64,000 bases of DNA. It comes from Agromyces lapidis. GTDB lineage: Bacteria; Actinomycetota; Actinomycetes; Actinomycetales; Microbacteriaceae. Every line of letters begins with the position of its first letter. The stretch's first letter is position 1. Positions 20,352 to 28,958 of the stretch are shown piece by piece. The stretch spans positions 186,001 through 250,000 of the forward strand of contig NZ_WBIQ01000010.1 in NCBI RefSeq assembly GCF_009749405.1, given 5' to 3'. Both the position numbers and the translations under genes were made by a program. Under the pieces are notes generated by a model. That model was given only the letters and a program-made list of their open reading frames with translations. It had not been told where the DNA came from and searched no databases.

Positions 20352-22136
20352 ATGTCGGATGCCACGGGCGCGACCGGTTCGGATGACCCCGCCTTCGAGT
20401 CGGCCCGGGCAGGGGGCCCCGCCGCGGCAGCGCCGCCGACCCGACCGGCAGCGCCCGGCCCGCTGCGCCGCTATCTCGCCCGCTTCGGCACCCGGCGCAC
20501 CCTGCTCGCCGATGCCCGCGCCGGCCTCGTGCTCGGGGTCGAGAGCATCCCCGACGGACTCGCCTCGGGCCTCCTCGCCGGGGTGAATCCCGTCTACGGC
20601 CTCTACGGCTATCTCTTCGGCACGCTCGGCGGCGCGCTCGCGACCGGGTCGGTGTTCATGTCGGTGCAGGCGACCGGGGCGATGTCGGTGATGATCTCGG
20701 ACGTTCCCGCCGTCGTCGCCTCCCCGAACCAGGGCGTCGCCATCGCGACCCTCGCGATGCTCACCGGCGTCATCATGCTCGGGCTCGGGCTCGCCCGACT
20801 CGGCTCGCTCGTCCGGTTCATCCCGACGGCCGTCCTCATCGGCTTCGTCAATGCGGTCGCCGTGAACATCATCCTCGGCCAGCTTGCGAACCTCACCGGC
20901 TACGCGGGCGAGGGGGCGAACCGCATCACGCGCACGCTCGACACCTTCGCCCACCTGACGTCGCTCCACTGGCCGAGCCTCGTCCTCGGCGCCGTGACCG
21001 TCGGACTCATCCTCCTGCTCGAGCGCACCTTCCTCGGCCCGCTCTCGCTCGTCGTGGCCGTCGCGGCCGCCTCGGCGCTGCCGCTCATCCCCTGGTTCGC
21101 CGAGGTCGCCGTGGTGGGCGACCTGACCGAGGTGCCGAACGCGCTGCCACTGCCCGCCGTCCCCGACCCGACCCTGATCTTCGAGCTGCTGGTGCCGGCG
21201 CTCTCGCTCGCGCTCGTCGGACTCGTCCAGGGCGCCGCGATCTCGGGCGCGGTGCCGAACCCCGACGGGCGCTATCCCGACGCGTCCGCCGACTTCCGGG
21301 GCCAGGGCATCGCGAACCTCGCCAGCGGCCTCTTCCAGGGCATGCCGGTCGGCGGTTCGATGTCGGCGACCGCGATCGTGCGCTCGGCGGGAGCGAAGAG
21401 CGCGCTCGCGAACGTGTTCGCCGCGGCGGCGATGATCGTCGGCATCCTCGCGCTCGGCGGCGTCATCGCACTGGTCGCGATGCCCGCACTCGCGGCACTG
21501 CTGATCCTCGTCGGCGTCCGCACCTTCAAGCCGCACGATCTGCTGTTGGTCTGGCGCACGGGGCCGATCCAGGCGAGCGTGCTCGCGGTGACCTTCGTGC
21601 TGACGCTCATCGTGCCGCTGCAGTACGCGGTGCTGGTCGGCGTCGGTCTCGCGATCGTGCTGCACGTGGCGCGGCAGTCGAACCGGGTGGTGATCCGGCG
21701 CTGGGTGTACGACGGCTCGAGCCCCCATCCGGTCGAGACCGACCCGCCGGCCGCCCTGAGCCCGGGCGAGGTCGTCGTGCTGGTGCCCTACGGCAGCCTG
21801 TTCTTCGCCGCGGCGCCGACCTTCGCGGCGCAGTTGCCCGAGATCCCCGAGCGGTGCGAACGCGCGGTGGTGGTGCTGCGCATGCGCGGCACGGACGAGC
21901 TCGGCTCGACGTTCATCCGCGTCGTCACCGACTACGCCGAGCGTCTGCGGCGCGCCGGCGGAGCGCTCATGCTCGTCGGCCTCGGAGATCGGGTGATGAC
22001 CCAGCTCGACGCGACGCGCGCGAGCGTCGTGATCGGCCGCGACCGGGTGTTCGCCGCGACTCCGCGGATCGGCGACTCGCTCGACGCCGGACTGGCCGCC
22101 GCCCGCGCCTTCGCGCGGGACCCCGAGGAGCGGTAG
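20352..22136 (+). CDS. SulP family anion transporter with STAS domain
   Basis: 594 residues. After a disordered Ala/Pro N-terminus (about 40 residues) comes the SulP core, with about 12-14 helices and the signature segment PDGLASGLLAGVNPVYGLYG, then GMPVGGSMSATAIVRSAGAKS. A cytoplasmic STAS-like domain occupies roughly residues 455-590 and is weakly conserved. Members carry sulfate, bicarbonate or dicarboxylates; the substrate cannot be decided here and no cysteine or carbonic anhydrase genes are adjacent. GGGGAGG precedes ATG 20352. Its 3' end overlaps the convergent small membrane gene. Confidence 0.9.
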   Translation: MSDATGATGSDDPAFESARAGGPAAAAPPTRPAAPGPLRRYLARFGTRRTLLADARAGLVLGVESIPDGLASGLLAGVNPVYGLYGYLFGTLGGALATGSVFMSVQATGAMSVMISDVPAVVASPNQGVAIATLAMLTGVIMLGLGLARLGSLVRFIPTAVLIGFVNAVAVNIILGQLANLTGYAGEGANRITRTLDTFAHLTSLHWPSLVLGAVTVGLILLLERTFLGPLSLVVAVAAASALPLIPWFAEVAVVGDLTEVPNALPLPAVPDPTLIFELLVPALSLALVGLVQGAAISGAVPNPDGRYPDASADFRGQGIANLASGLFQGMPVGGSMSATAIVRSAGAKSALANVFAAAAMIVGILALGGVIALVAMPALAALLILVGVRTFKPHDLLLVWRTGPIQASVLAVTFVLTLIVPLQYAVLVGVGLAIVLHVARQSNRVVIRRWVYDGSSPHPVETDPPAALSPGEVVVLVPYGSLFFAAAPTFAAQLPEIPERCERAVVVLRMRGTDELGSTFIRVVTDYAERLRRAGGALMLVGLGDRVMTQLDATRASVVIGRDRVFAATPRIGDSLDAGLAAARAFARDPEER

Positions 22137-22381
22137 CGCAGGAACCACGCCAGCATGAGGGCCGAGGCCGCGAGGTAGAAGCCGTGCAGGAACCAGATCG
22201 GCCCGAACGGCATGCTCAGCACGTAGACGGTGTACAGCGCGTTGCCGAGGTTCGTGATGACCAGGTTGCCGACGCTGTACGACGAGAGGTCCTTCGTGCG
22301 CGCGGCCTTCACCAGCATGGGCAGATAGCTCATGGCGAAGAGGCCGGTCGATACGACGCCGGCGAGCACGGCGACATCCAT
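21932..22381 (-). CDS. Small membrane protein, possibly PQ-loop-like
   Basis: 149 residues, of which the first 90 carry three hydrophobic helices. YLPMLVKAARTKDLSSYS after the first helix resembles the PQ-loop of SemiSWEET-like proteins, though the Pro-Gln pair itself is absent (Leu-Pro). TAGCTT lies 7 bases before ATG 22381 on the minus strand, suggesting leaderless expression. From about residue 93 the protein becomes a low-complexity Ala/Arg/Ser tail that runs 205 bases antisense through the SulP gene. The tail looks like unselected read-through, so the true end may once have been near 22130. Confidence 0.6.
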   Translation of the reverse strand: MDVAVLAGVVSTGLFAMSYLPMLVKAARTKDLSSYSVGNLVITNLGNALYTVYVLSMPFGPIWFLHGFYLAASALMLAWFLRYRSSGSRAKARAAASPASSESPIRGVAANTRSRPITTLARVASSWVITRSPRPTSMSAPPARRRRSA

Positions 22382-22394
22382 GCTTGCGAAGCTA

Positions 22395-22430
22395 CGGGGC
22401 GGCTGGATGCCTCGCACCCGGGCCGCCCCG
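22395..22430. other. G+C-rich hairpin upstream of the small membrane gene
   Basis: A perfect 9-base inverted repeat, CGGGGCGGC (22395-22403) and GCCGCCCCG (22422-22430). It lies between the GH3 terminator and the small membrane protein promoter and may act as a second terminator hairpin for the GH3 operon. Confidence 0.45.
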
Positions 22431-22447
22431 CGTTCATCTGCGCTGTT

Positions 22448-22487
22448 CGGATCCGACTCCGGCAGTGGCCTCCCGGAGCCGGATCCG
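22448..22487 (-). terminator. Terminator hairpin after the GH3 gene
   Basis: 15-base arms at 22448-22462 and 22473-22487 pair with one mismatch (CGGATCCGACTCCGG with CCGGAGCCGGATCCG). They lie 13 bases downstream of the GH3 stop on the minus strand and would end the MFS-PAP2-GH3 transcript. Confidence 0.7.
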
Positions 22488-22500
22488 CGTCACCGCGCGA

Positions 22501-24804
22501 TCAGCCCTGCGCGCCGGCCGCTCCGGCCTGCGCCGCGCCGTTCGCCGCGTCGATGAGCTGCTGGATCTGCTCGGGCGTCGCCGGGACGCCCGGGAACCCG
22601 ACGAGCTTGCCGACCGGGAACGACGCCATCATCTTCTCGAGGCCCTCGGCGTCGAAGATGTCGGTGTCGGCCATGCCGCCGGCGAACGAGGCCATCGCCT
22701 GCATCACGATCGGGCCGGCGATCGGGTCGGCCGCGACCTCGGCGATCGACGACTCGAGCGAGAGCGGCAGGCGAACCGTGTCGCCCGCCACCTCGACCGC
22801 CGCCGAGAGCCGGAGGTCGCGACTCGAAGCCCCGACCTCGACCGAGTACTCGCCGCCCTCGACGATCCAGCGGTCGACGCGCAGATCCCAGTACGCGAGG
22901 TCCTCGCGGCGCACGGCGATCTCGACCTCGCGCGACTCGCCCGCGGCAAGCTCGACCGAGGCGAAGCCCTTGAGCTCGCGCGGGGCGCGCTGCACCGCCG
23001 AACCGGAACGGCCCGTGTAGACCTGCACGACCTCGCGGCCGGTGCGCGATCCCGTGTTCGTCACGGTGACGCGCACCGTGAGGCCCGAGTCGCCTCCGGT
23101 CACGGACAGGCCCGAGTACTCGAACGTCGTGTACGAGAGACCGTGCCCGAAGGGGTAGTGCACCGCGGCGTCGCGGGCGTCGTACCAGCGGTAGCCCACG
23201 AAGAGCCCCTCGCCGTAGCGCACGTGCCCGAACTCGCCGGGGAAGTCGAGGAACGCGGGGGTGTCCTCGAGGCGCAGCGGGATGGTCTCGGCGAGTCGGC
23301 CCGAGGGGTCCACCGCACCATAGAGCACGTCGACGATGCCGCTGCCGCCCGCCTGGCCGCCGAGCCAGCCCTCGAGGATCGCGGGCACGTCGTCGGCGAA
23401 CGGCAGTTCGACGACACCGCCGCCTGCGAGCACGACGACGACGTTCGCGTTGGCGGCGACGACGGCGTCGAGCAGGGCGAGCTGCTCGGCGGGCAGGCGC
23501 AGGTTCTCGCGGTCGAAGCCCTCCGACTCGTACGAACCCGGCAGGCCCAGGAAGACCAGCACCGCGTCGGCGCCAGCGGCGGCGGCCACCGCGGACTCGA
23601 CGAGCCCCGTGGCATCCGAGCCGTCGATCGTGAAGCCGGGCGCGAACGCGACCCGCTCGGCGCCGGCGACCGCGATGACGGCGTCGAGCGCGTTGTCGAG
23701 CTTCGTCGGGTTGATGAGCGACGAGCCGGCGCCCTGGTAGCGCGGGGTGCGCGCGAACTCGCCGATCACGGCGACCCGCGTGTCGGCGGCGAGCGGCAGG
23801 ATCGCGCCGTCGTTCTTCAGCAGCACGGCCGCGCGCGCGGCCGCCTCGCGGGCGAGTGCGTGGTGCGCGTCGGCGTCGTAGCCGGCATCCGCCGAAGCAC
23901 CGGCGACCGCCTTCTGCACGAGTTCGACCACCCGGCGCGCGCCGAGCTCGAGCGCCTGCGCGTCGAGCGAACCGTCGGCGACGGCGGCGACGAGCTTCGC
24001 CGCCGAGCGGCCGTCGCTCGAGGGCATCTCGAGGTCGAGGCCGGCCGGCAGGCCGACGACGCGGTCGTTCACGGCGCCCCAGTCGCTCACGACGAGTCCC
24101 TCGAAGCCCCACTCGTCGCGCAGCACCGAGGTCAGCAGCCACGGGTCCTCGCTCGTGTAGACGCCGTTGAGCCGGTTGTACGAGCACATGACCGTCCACG
24201 GCTGGGCGTCTTCGACGACCCGCTGGAATCCGCGCAGGTAGATCTCGCGCAGGGGCCGCGGGTCGACGTCGCTCGACGCGGTCATGCGGTCGTGCTCCTG
24301 GTTGTTCGCCGCGAAGTGCTTGAGCGAGGCGCCGACGCCCTGCGACTGCAGGCCCGTCACGAGCGCGCTGCCGAGCACGCCCGACACGATCGGGTCCTCC
24401 GAGAGGTACTCGAAGTTGCGGCCGCACAGCGGCGAGCGCTTGATGTTGATGCCCGGGCCGAGCAGCACGCCGACGCCTTCGGCGCGGGCCTCCTCGCCGA
24501 GGGCGCGGCCGACGCGCTCGAGCAGCTCGGGGTCGAACGTCGAGCCGAGGGCGACCGCGGGCGGGAAGCACGTCGCGGGCACGCTGTCGCCGATGCCGAG
24601 GTGGTCGGCGCTGCCCTTCTGCAGGCGCACGCCGTGCGGGCCGTCGGTCAGCACGATCGCCGGGATGCCGGCGCGTTCGACGGCCTGCGTCGTCCAGAAG
24701 CTCGCGCCGCTCGTGAGCGAGGCCTGCTCCTCGGTCGTGAGCTCCGCCACGATGTCGGCGGCGGAGGCCTCGAGGCCGATGCCGGTGTTCAGGGTGTCCG
24801 TCAT
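22501..24804 (-). CDS. GH3 beta-glucosidase
   Basis: 767 residues. The N-terminal barrel has LTDGPHGVRLQ, KHFAANNQEHDR and the nucleophile Asp241 in VVSDWGAVNDR. The second alpha/beta domain and a fibronectin type III-like domain follow (VRVTVTNTGSRTGREVVQVY). A final 100 residues of helical Ala/Gly-rich sequence extend past the usual end. There is no signal peptide, so it is probably cytoplasmic, cleaving imported beta-glucosides or xylosides. Its ATG overlaps the PAP2 stop (ATGA) and AAGGAG precedes it, so it is the last gene of an operon with an MFS importer. Confidence 0.93.
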   Translation of the reverse strand: MTDTLNTGIGLEASAADIVAELTTEEQASLTSGASFWTTQAVERAGIPAIVLTDGPHGVRLQKGSADHLGIGDSVPATCFPPAVALGSTFDPELLERVGRALGEEARAEGVGVLLGPGINIKRSPLCGRNFEYLSEDPIVSGVLGSALVTGLQSQGVGASLKHFAANNQEHDRMTASSDVDPRPLREIYLRGFQRVVEDAQPWTVMCSYNRLNGVYTSEDPWLLTSVLRDEWGFEGLVVSDWGAVNDRVVGLPAGLDLEMPSSDGRSAAKLVAAVADGSLDAQALELGARRVVELVQKAVAGASADAGYDADAHHALAREAAARAAVLLKNDGAILPLAADTRVAVIGEFARTPRYQGAGSSLINPTKLDNALDAVIAVAGAERVAFAPGFTIDGSDATGLVESAVAAAAGADAVLVFLGLPGSYESEGFDRENLRLPAEQLALLDAVVAANANVVVVLAGGGVVELPFADDVPAILEGWLGGQAGGSGIVDVLYGAVDPSGRLAETIPLRLEDTPAFLDFPGEFGHVRYGEGLFVGYRWYDARDAAVHYPFGHGLSYTTFEYSGLSVTGGDSGLTVRVTVTNTGSRTGREVVQVYTGRSGSAVQRAPRELKGFASVELAAGESREVEIAVRREDLAYWDLRVDRWIVEGGEYSVEVGASSRDLRLSAAVEVAGDTVRLPLSLESSIAEVAADPIAGPIVMQAMASFAGGMADTDIFDAEGLEKMMASFPVGKLVGFPGVPATPEQIQQLIDAANGAAQAGAAGAQG

Positions 24805-25583
24805 GATGCTCCTTCGCTTGCCGGTGATGCGTTCCTCCGCCGGAAGAGGGGTTTGCCGTAGTCCTTCTGCAGCAGGGTCGCGAACGCCCACCAGAGGATG
24901 AGGGTCGCGGATGCCCCGCCGATGATGCCGAACAGCGCATCGGAGAGCCAGTGCGCGTTGATGAGGGTGCGCTGCCAGATCATGCCCACCACGAGCAGCG
25001 CACCGATGATCCACCAGACGAGCCGCTTCGCGGGCGGGAACAGCGCCGCGACCGCGACCAGCAGGATGCCGGTGCTCACGGCGTGCCCCGAGGGGAACGA
25101 GCCGTGGTCGACCTCGACGAGCGGGCCGAAGAGCCCGTTCGCGAGGTCGTCGACCGGTCGCGGCCGGTCGACGAGGTTCTTCGTGAGCTGCGAGACGCCG
25201 AAGTTGCCCACGAGCTCTGCGGTGAGGAAGAACAGCGCCGACCGCCAGCGGCGGATCACGAACAGCCAGATGGGGATGAGGAGCAGCGTCAGCACCGCAC
25301 CGGGGATCTGGCCGAGGTGCTGGAAGAACATCGGCAGCGCCCAGGTCTCGCCGCCCGTGTCGGGCGCCAGACCGACGAAGGCACGCCAGGCGTCGTCGAC
25401 GGCCTGGGTGAACGGGCCCTCGGGGTTCGCGGCCACCGCGAACCCGAACACCACGAACAGCGCCAGGCCGATGAGTCCCGTCACGAGCAGCCAACGGGGC
25501 CGACGAGCGGCGGATGCCTCGGGCTCGCCCACTGCGGGGGCGTTCGCGTCGCGCGCGGTCGACGTCGCAGCGCCCTCCGACAT
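24801..25583 (-). CDS. PAP2 superfamily membrane phosphatase
   Basis: 260 residues with about six membrane helices. The three PAP2 motifs are present: KNLVDRPRP, FPSGH, and RTLINAHWLSD. It probably dephosphorylates a lipid phosphate such as undecaprenyl diphosphate or phosphatidate on the outer face. The start ATG overlaps the MFS stop by one base (TGATG) and its stop overlaps the GH3 start by four (ATGA). Full translational coupling with sugar genes is unusual for this family. Confidence 0.92.
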   Translation of the reverse strand: MSEGAATSTARDANAPAVGEPEASAARRPRWLLVTGLIGLALFVVFGFAVAANPEGPFTQAVDDAWRAFVGLAPDTGGETWALPMFFQHLGQIPGAVLTLLLIPIWLFVIRRWRSALFFLTAELVGNFGVSQLTKNLVDRPRPVDDLANGLFGPLVEVDHGSFPSGHAVSTGILLVAVAALFPPAKRLVWWIIGALLVVGMIWQRTLINAHWLSDALFGIIGGASATLILWWAFATLLQKDYGKPLFRRRNASPASEGAS

Positions 25584-26896
25584 CACTTCACCGCCTTGAT
25601 CGGCCAGACGGCGAACGCGCCGAGCACGGAGAGGGCGATGCCTACGGGGAAGAGCCCGGCATAGCCGAATGTCAGCACGATCGCGCCGGCGACGGCGGGG
25701 GCGAGCGTCTGCGGCAGGGTGGCCGCGATGTTGACGACGCCGAGGTCCTTCGCGAACGACTTCGCCGAGGGCAGCACCTCGCTCATGAGCGCGGTGTCGA
25801 CGGCCTGGAACATGCCGAAGCCGAGGCCCGCGATGAAGGTCATGATCATCCAGGCCGTGAGGTCGGGCCAGACCCACGGCACGACGAGCGCGACGCCCGT
25901 GACGAGCGAGGAGGCGAAGACGAAGGGCTTGCGACGGCCGAACTTGTCGGAGAGTGGGCCCGACACGGCGGTGGCGATCAGGATGCCCACGAGATTGATC
26001 ATGCCGAGCATCGGGATGATCGTCTCGGGCTTCTCGACTCCGAAGTAGTCGGTGAGCAGGTAGAGCTGGAAGCCGATCACCGCGAAGTAGCCCGTGTAGA
26101 GCAGCAGGCGACCCGTGAAGGCCCAGAAGAAGTCGGGGTGCTTGACGGGGTTCACCCAGAAGGTGCGCAGGAAGTCGATGAGCTTGAACGGCTCGGGCTC
26201 GAGCTCCTTCGAGGAGTAGTCGGGGTTGAACACGATGAAGAGCGTGAGCACGACGAGCGAGATCACCGCGAAGGTCACGTAGCCCGCGGCGATGTTGTTG
26301 AAGAACAGTGAGCCGACGATCTGTCCGCCGATCGCGCCGACCATGAGGCCGATGCCCGAGAGGGCCGCGAAGGTGCCGCGGCGCTTCAACGGCACCCGGT
26401 CGGGCATGACGGCGCTGAGCGGGCCCTGCGCGACGTTGTAGGTGATCTGCACGAGGCTCCACGCGATCACGACGCCGACGAGGCTGTTCGCGAAGGCGAG
26501 GCCGATGAGCGAGAGGCCGCCGGCGAGCGCGCCGAGGAAGATCCAGGGGGCACGACGGCCGAAGCGCGAACGCGTGCGGTCGGAGATCTGACCCGCGATC
26601 GGCTGCGCGAGCATCGAGCAGAACGCGCCGATCGTCGCGACCAGCGTGAGGTTCGCGACCTTGTCTGCCTCGCCGAACTGGGCGCTGATCTGAGCGGGCA
26701 GCAGGATGCCGGGCACGGCGCCCCAGATCATGAAGATGCCGAGGTTCGCCGGGATGATCCAGCCGAGCAGGCGGCGGACGCCCGTGATCGGGGTGGGCGG
26801 GTCCTCGTTGCCCGCGGCGTCCTCGAGGAAGGCCAGTGCCTCCTCGGGTTCTTCGGGGCGTGGTTCAGCAGGTTTGGGGGTCGACGCCGTTGTCAT
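25583..26896 (-). CDS. MFS transporter, SLC45-like sugar importer
   Basis: 437 residues with about 12 helices after a charged Glu/Pro-rich N-terminus of 45 residues. The motif SDRTRSRFGRRAPWI after helix 2 is diagnostic of the sugar-cation symporter SLC45/GPH-like branch; a second copy-like motif, SDKFGRRKPFV, sits mid-protein. It probably imports an oligosaccharide cleaved by the downstream GH3. AAAGGA precedes ATG 26896. It is a paralogue of the transporter at 28959. The divergent TetR gene and its inverted repeat suggest repression. Confidence 0.9.
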   Translation of the reverse strand: MTTASTPKPAEPRPEEPEEALAFLEDAAGNEDPPTPITGVRRLLGWIIPANLGIFMIWGAVPGILLPAQISAQFGEADKVANLTLVATIGAFCSMLAQPIAGQISDRTRSRFGRRAPWIFLGALAGGLSLIGLAFANSLVGVVIAWSLVQITYNVAQGPLSAVMPDRVPLKRRGTFAALSGIGLMVGAIGGQIVGSLFFNNIAAGYVTFAVISLVVLTLFIVFNPDYSSKELEPEPFKLIDFLRTFWVNPVKHPDFFWAFTGRLLLYTGYFAVIGFQLYLLTDYFGVEKPETIIPMLGMINLVGILIATAVSGPLSDKFGRRKPFVFASSLVTGVALVVPWVWPDLTAWMIMTFIAGLGFGMFQAVDTALMSEVLPSAKSFAKDLGVVNIAATLPQTLAPAVAGAIVLTFGYAGLFPVGIALSVLGAFAVWPIKAVK

Positions 26897-26935
26897 GTGC
26901 GGTCCTTTCAGCGCCTCGGCACCGAGGCAGGTGGC

Positions 26936-26958
26936 AAAACCATACATCGCTCGGTTTT
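26936..26958. promoter_or_regulatory. Operator inverted repeat between the MFS operon and TetR
   Basis: AAAACC (26936-26941) and GGTTTT (26953-26958) are perfect inverted arms with an 11-base spacer. They lie 40 bases from the MFS start and 27 from the TetR start. AT-rich arms in a 70% G+C background point to a selected site, probably for the adjacent TetR. Confidence 0.65.
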
Positions 26959-26984
26959 CATCTGCAAGCGACTACCATGCACAT

Positions 26985-27563
26985 ATGGCACGTAGGGGTT
27001 CATACGCGAAGGGCGTCGCGAAGCGTGAGGAGATCCTCACCACCGCACTCGACGTGATCGCACGCAACGGCTACCGGCGAACGAGCGTGCGCGAACTGGC
27101 CGACGCGGTGGGGCTCAGCCAGGCCGGGCTGCTCCACTACTTCGCGTCGAAGGAGGAGCTCTTCCAGGAGATCCTCCGCAAGCGCGACGAGGTGGACACC
27201 GCCGCCTTCCACATCGACGCCGAGCAGCCGATCGAGGCGTTCTTCCAGGTGATCCGGCACAACAGCGAGGTCCCGGGGCTCGTGCAGCTCTACGCCCAGC
27301 TGTCGACCGAGGCGGGCGATGCCGAACACCCCGCCCACGAGTTCTTCGTCGAACGCTACCGGGCGTTCCGGTCGATGTTCAACGGCATGCTCCGCGACGA
27401 ACAGGCCGCCGGCAACCTCGACCCCGACCTCGATATCGACCGCATCGGCAACCTCTTCCTCGCCGCAGCAGACGGCCTGCAGACCCAGTGGATGCTCGAC
27501 CCCTCGATCGACATGTCCGAGCACGTCGCCTACCTCTGGCACCTCATCACCCGCAAGGCCTGA
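26985..27563 (+). CDS. TetR family regulator of the MFS-PAP2-GH3 operon
   Basis: 192 residues. The helix-turn-helix reads TSVRELADAVGLSQAGLLHYF. The C-terminal domain (EAFFQVIRHNSEVPGLVQLYAQLSTEA) resembles actinobacterial TetR proteins near glycosidase genes. TACCAT lies 6 bases before ATG 26985, suggesting a leaderless mRNA. It is divergent from the transporter operon with an inverted repeat between them, and is followed 4 bases later by a ROK regulator start, so the two regulators are co-transcribed. Confidence 0.88.
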   Translation: MARRGSYAKGVAKREEILTTALDVIARNGYRRTSVRELADAVGLSQAGLLHYFASKEELFQEILRKRDEVDTAAFHIDAEQPIEAFFQVIRHNSEVPGLVQLYAQLSTEAGDAEHPAHEFFVERYRAFRSMFNGMLRDEQAAGNLDPDLDIDRIGNLFLAAADGLQTQWMLDPSIDMSEHVAYLWHLITRKA

Positions 27564-27567
27564 GCGG

Positions 27568-28779
27568 ATGCCCCGGCCGCCTCGCTCGCTCGTCTCCGGC
27601 GACGTGCGCCGGCACAACCTCACGGTGGTGCTCGGGCACGTCGTGCGCTCCGGGCCGAGCGCGCGCAGCGAGATCGCCGAAGCGACGGGGCTGACCCGCG
27701 GCGCGGTGACCGCACTCGTCGCCGCGCTGTCCGAGGCCGGCGTGCTGCGCGAGACCGCTCCGGTCACGACGGGCAGGGGTCGGCCGATCACGCGGCTCGA
27801 GCTCGCGGCATCCGATCTCGCCATCCTCGTCGCCCAGGTCGACGCCGATTCCGCGACCGCGTTGCTCACGACCCTCGCCGGCGACGAACTCCACCGGGTC
27901 TCGAGACGGCACGGACGCCCCATGGGCGACCCCGAGGCGGTGATCGACGTGCTCGCGGCCGTGGTCGCCGACGCGACCTCCGCCGCCGTGAGGCTCGGGC
28001 GACGCGTCGTCGAGATGCCGATCGTGGTCTTCGCCCCCGTCGGCGGCGAGCCGCCCGTCGTGCTCACCGACACCGACCTCGGATGGGGCGAGGTCGACGT
28101 GATCGGCGGTCTCCGCTCGCGGCTCGGCGTACTGCCCGGGCCGGTGGTCCTCGAGGCCGACGGCTGGCTCGCCGCGGTGGCCGAGCGCACGATCCTCGCG
28201 AGCACCGAGAGCATGCTCTACATCAAGAGCAACTCGGGCATCGGCGGCGCCGTCATCGCGAACGGGCGCATCGCCGAGGGAGCCCACGGCGTGGGCGGGG
28301 CACTCGGACACGTCGCCATCGTGCCCGACGGCGAGCTGTGCGACTGCGGCCAGCGCGGATGCCTCGTCACCGTCGCCGGCCCCGACGTGCTGCTCGAGAA
28401 GGCCGGCCTCGCCGACCTCGTCGCCGAGCGCGGTCTCGCCGCGGCGGTCGACGAGCTCTCGGCGCAGATCTCTGCGGGGGCGGCGCCCGCCGCCGACGCC
28501 TGGGCCGAAGCCCTGCCGTGGATCGCGCGCTCGCTGCAGGTGCTCTCGCTCGCGACCGACCCCGAGGCGATCGTGATCGGTGGATTCTGGGCCGCGCACA
28601 CGGCCTCGATCGAGCAGGCGTTCCGTTCGAACCGTCCGACGCTCGCCGAGGCCCGCGACGGCCTGCCCGCGATCCCCGCAGTGGTCGCCGGTCGGCTCGG
28701 CGCGGATGCCGCCCTGCTCGGCGCCGTCTGGGGCTCCCGCGACCGCCTCCTCGCCGACCCGAGCCGGCTCGGGCTCTGA
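27568..28779 (+). CDS. ROK family transcriptional regulator
   Basis: 403 residues. An N-terminal winged helix (ARSEIAEATGLTRGAVTALV) precedes a ROK domain with the zinc motif CDCGQRGCLVTVAG, GALGHVAIV and IVIGGFWA. The catalytic Asp-x-Gly kinase loop is absent, so it is a repressor and not a sugar kinase. It starts 4 bases after the TetR stop and lies directly upstream of a second MFS/esterase unit. The palindrome at that unit's promoter (28843-28855) is the likely target. Confidence 0.88.
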   Translation: MPRPPRSLVSGDVRRHNLTVVLGHVVRSGPSARSEIAEATGLTRGAVTALVAALSEAGVLRETAPVTTGRGRPITRLELAASDLAILVAQVDADSATALLTTLAGDELHRVSRRHGRPMGDPEAVIDVLAAVVADATSAAVRLGRRVVEMPIVVFAPVGGEPPVVLTDTDLGWGEVDVIGGLRSRLGVLPGPVVLEADGWLAAVAERTILASTESMLYIKSNSGIGGAVIANGRIAEGAHGVGGALGHVAIVPDGELCDCGQRGCLVTVAGPDVLLEKAGLADLVAERGLAAAVDELSAQISAGAAPAADAWAEALPWIARSLQVLSLATDPEAIVIGGFWAAHTASIEQAFRSNRPTLAEARDGLPAIPAVVAGRLGADAALLGAVWGSRDRLLADPSRLGL

Positions 28780-28842
28780 TCCGCAGGCGCCGAACCGAGC
28801 GTCCGCGCGGGCCTTCACCCGGACGACCGTCCACCCTTTAAG

Positions 28843-28879
28843 TTCAACGGTTGAATTCTGACGCGATTCGGCGCATACT
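28843..28879 (+). promoter_or_regulatory. Promoter with overlapping operator for the second MFS unit
   Basis: TTCAAC-G-GTTGAA (28843-28855) is a perfect 6-1-6 palindrome. It overlaps TTGAAT (28851-28856), a good -35, followed after exactly 17 bases by CATACT (28874-28879), a fair -10. Binding of a repressor would occlude the -35. The upstream ROK protein is the natural candidate. Confidence 0.7.
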
Positions 28880-28958
28880 CATTGCCGAGCGCCATTCGGT
28901 TTTCAGTCGGTTGCGCGCGCCCGCCCCCTGGCCGTTCTCAACGAAGAGGAGCCCCCAC

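Noticed and set aside
27568-28779. ROK protein as a sugar kinase
   Set aside because: It carries an N-terminal winged helix and lacks a clear kinase Asp-x-Gly loop, so a transcriptional regulator is the better reading. The same holds for the ROK protein at 32038.
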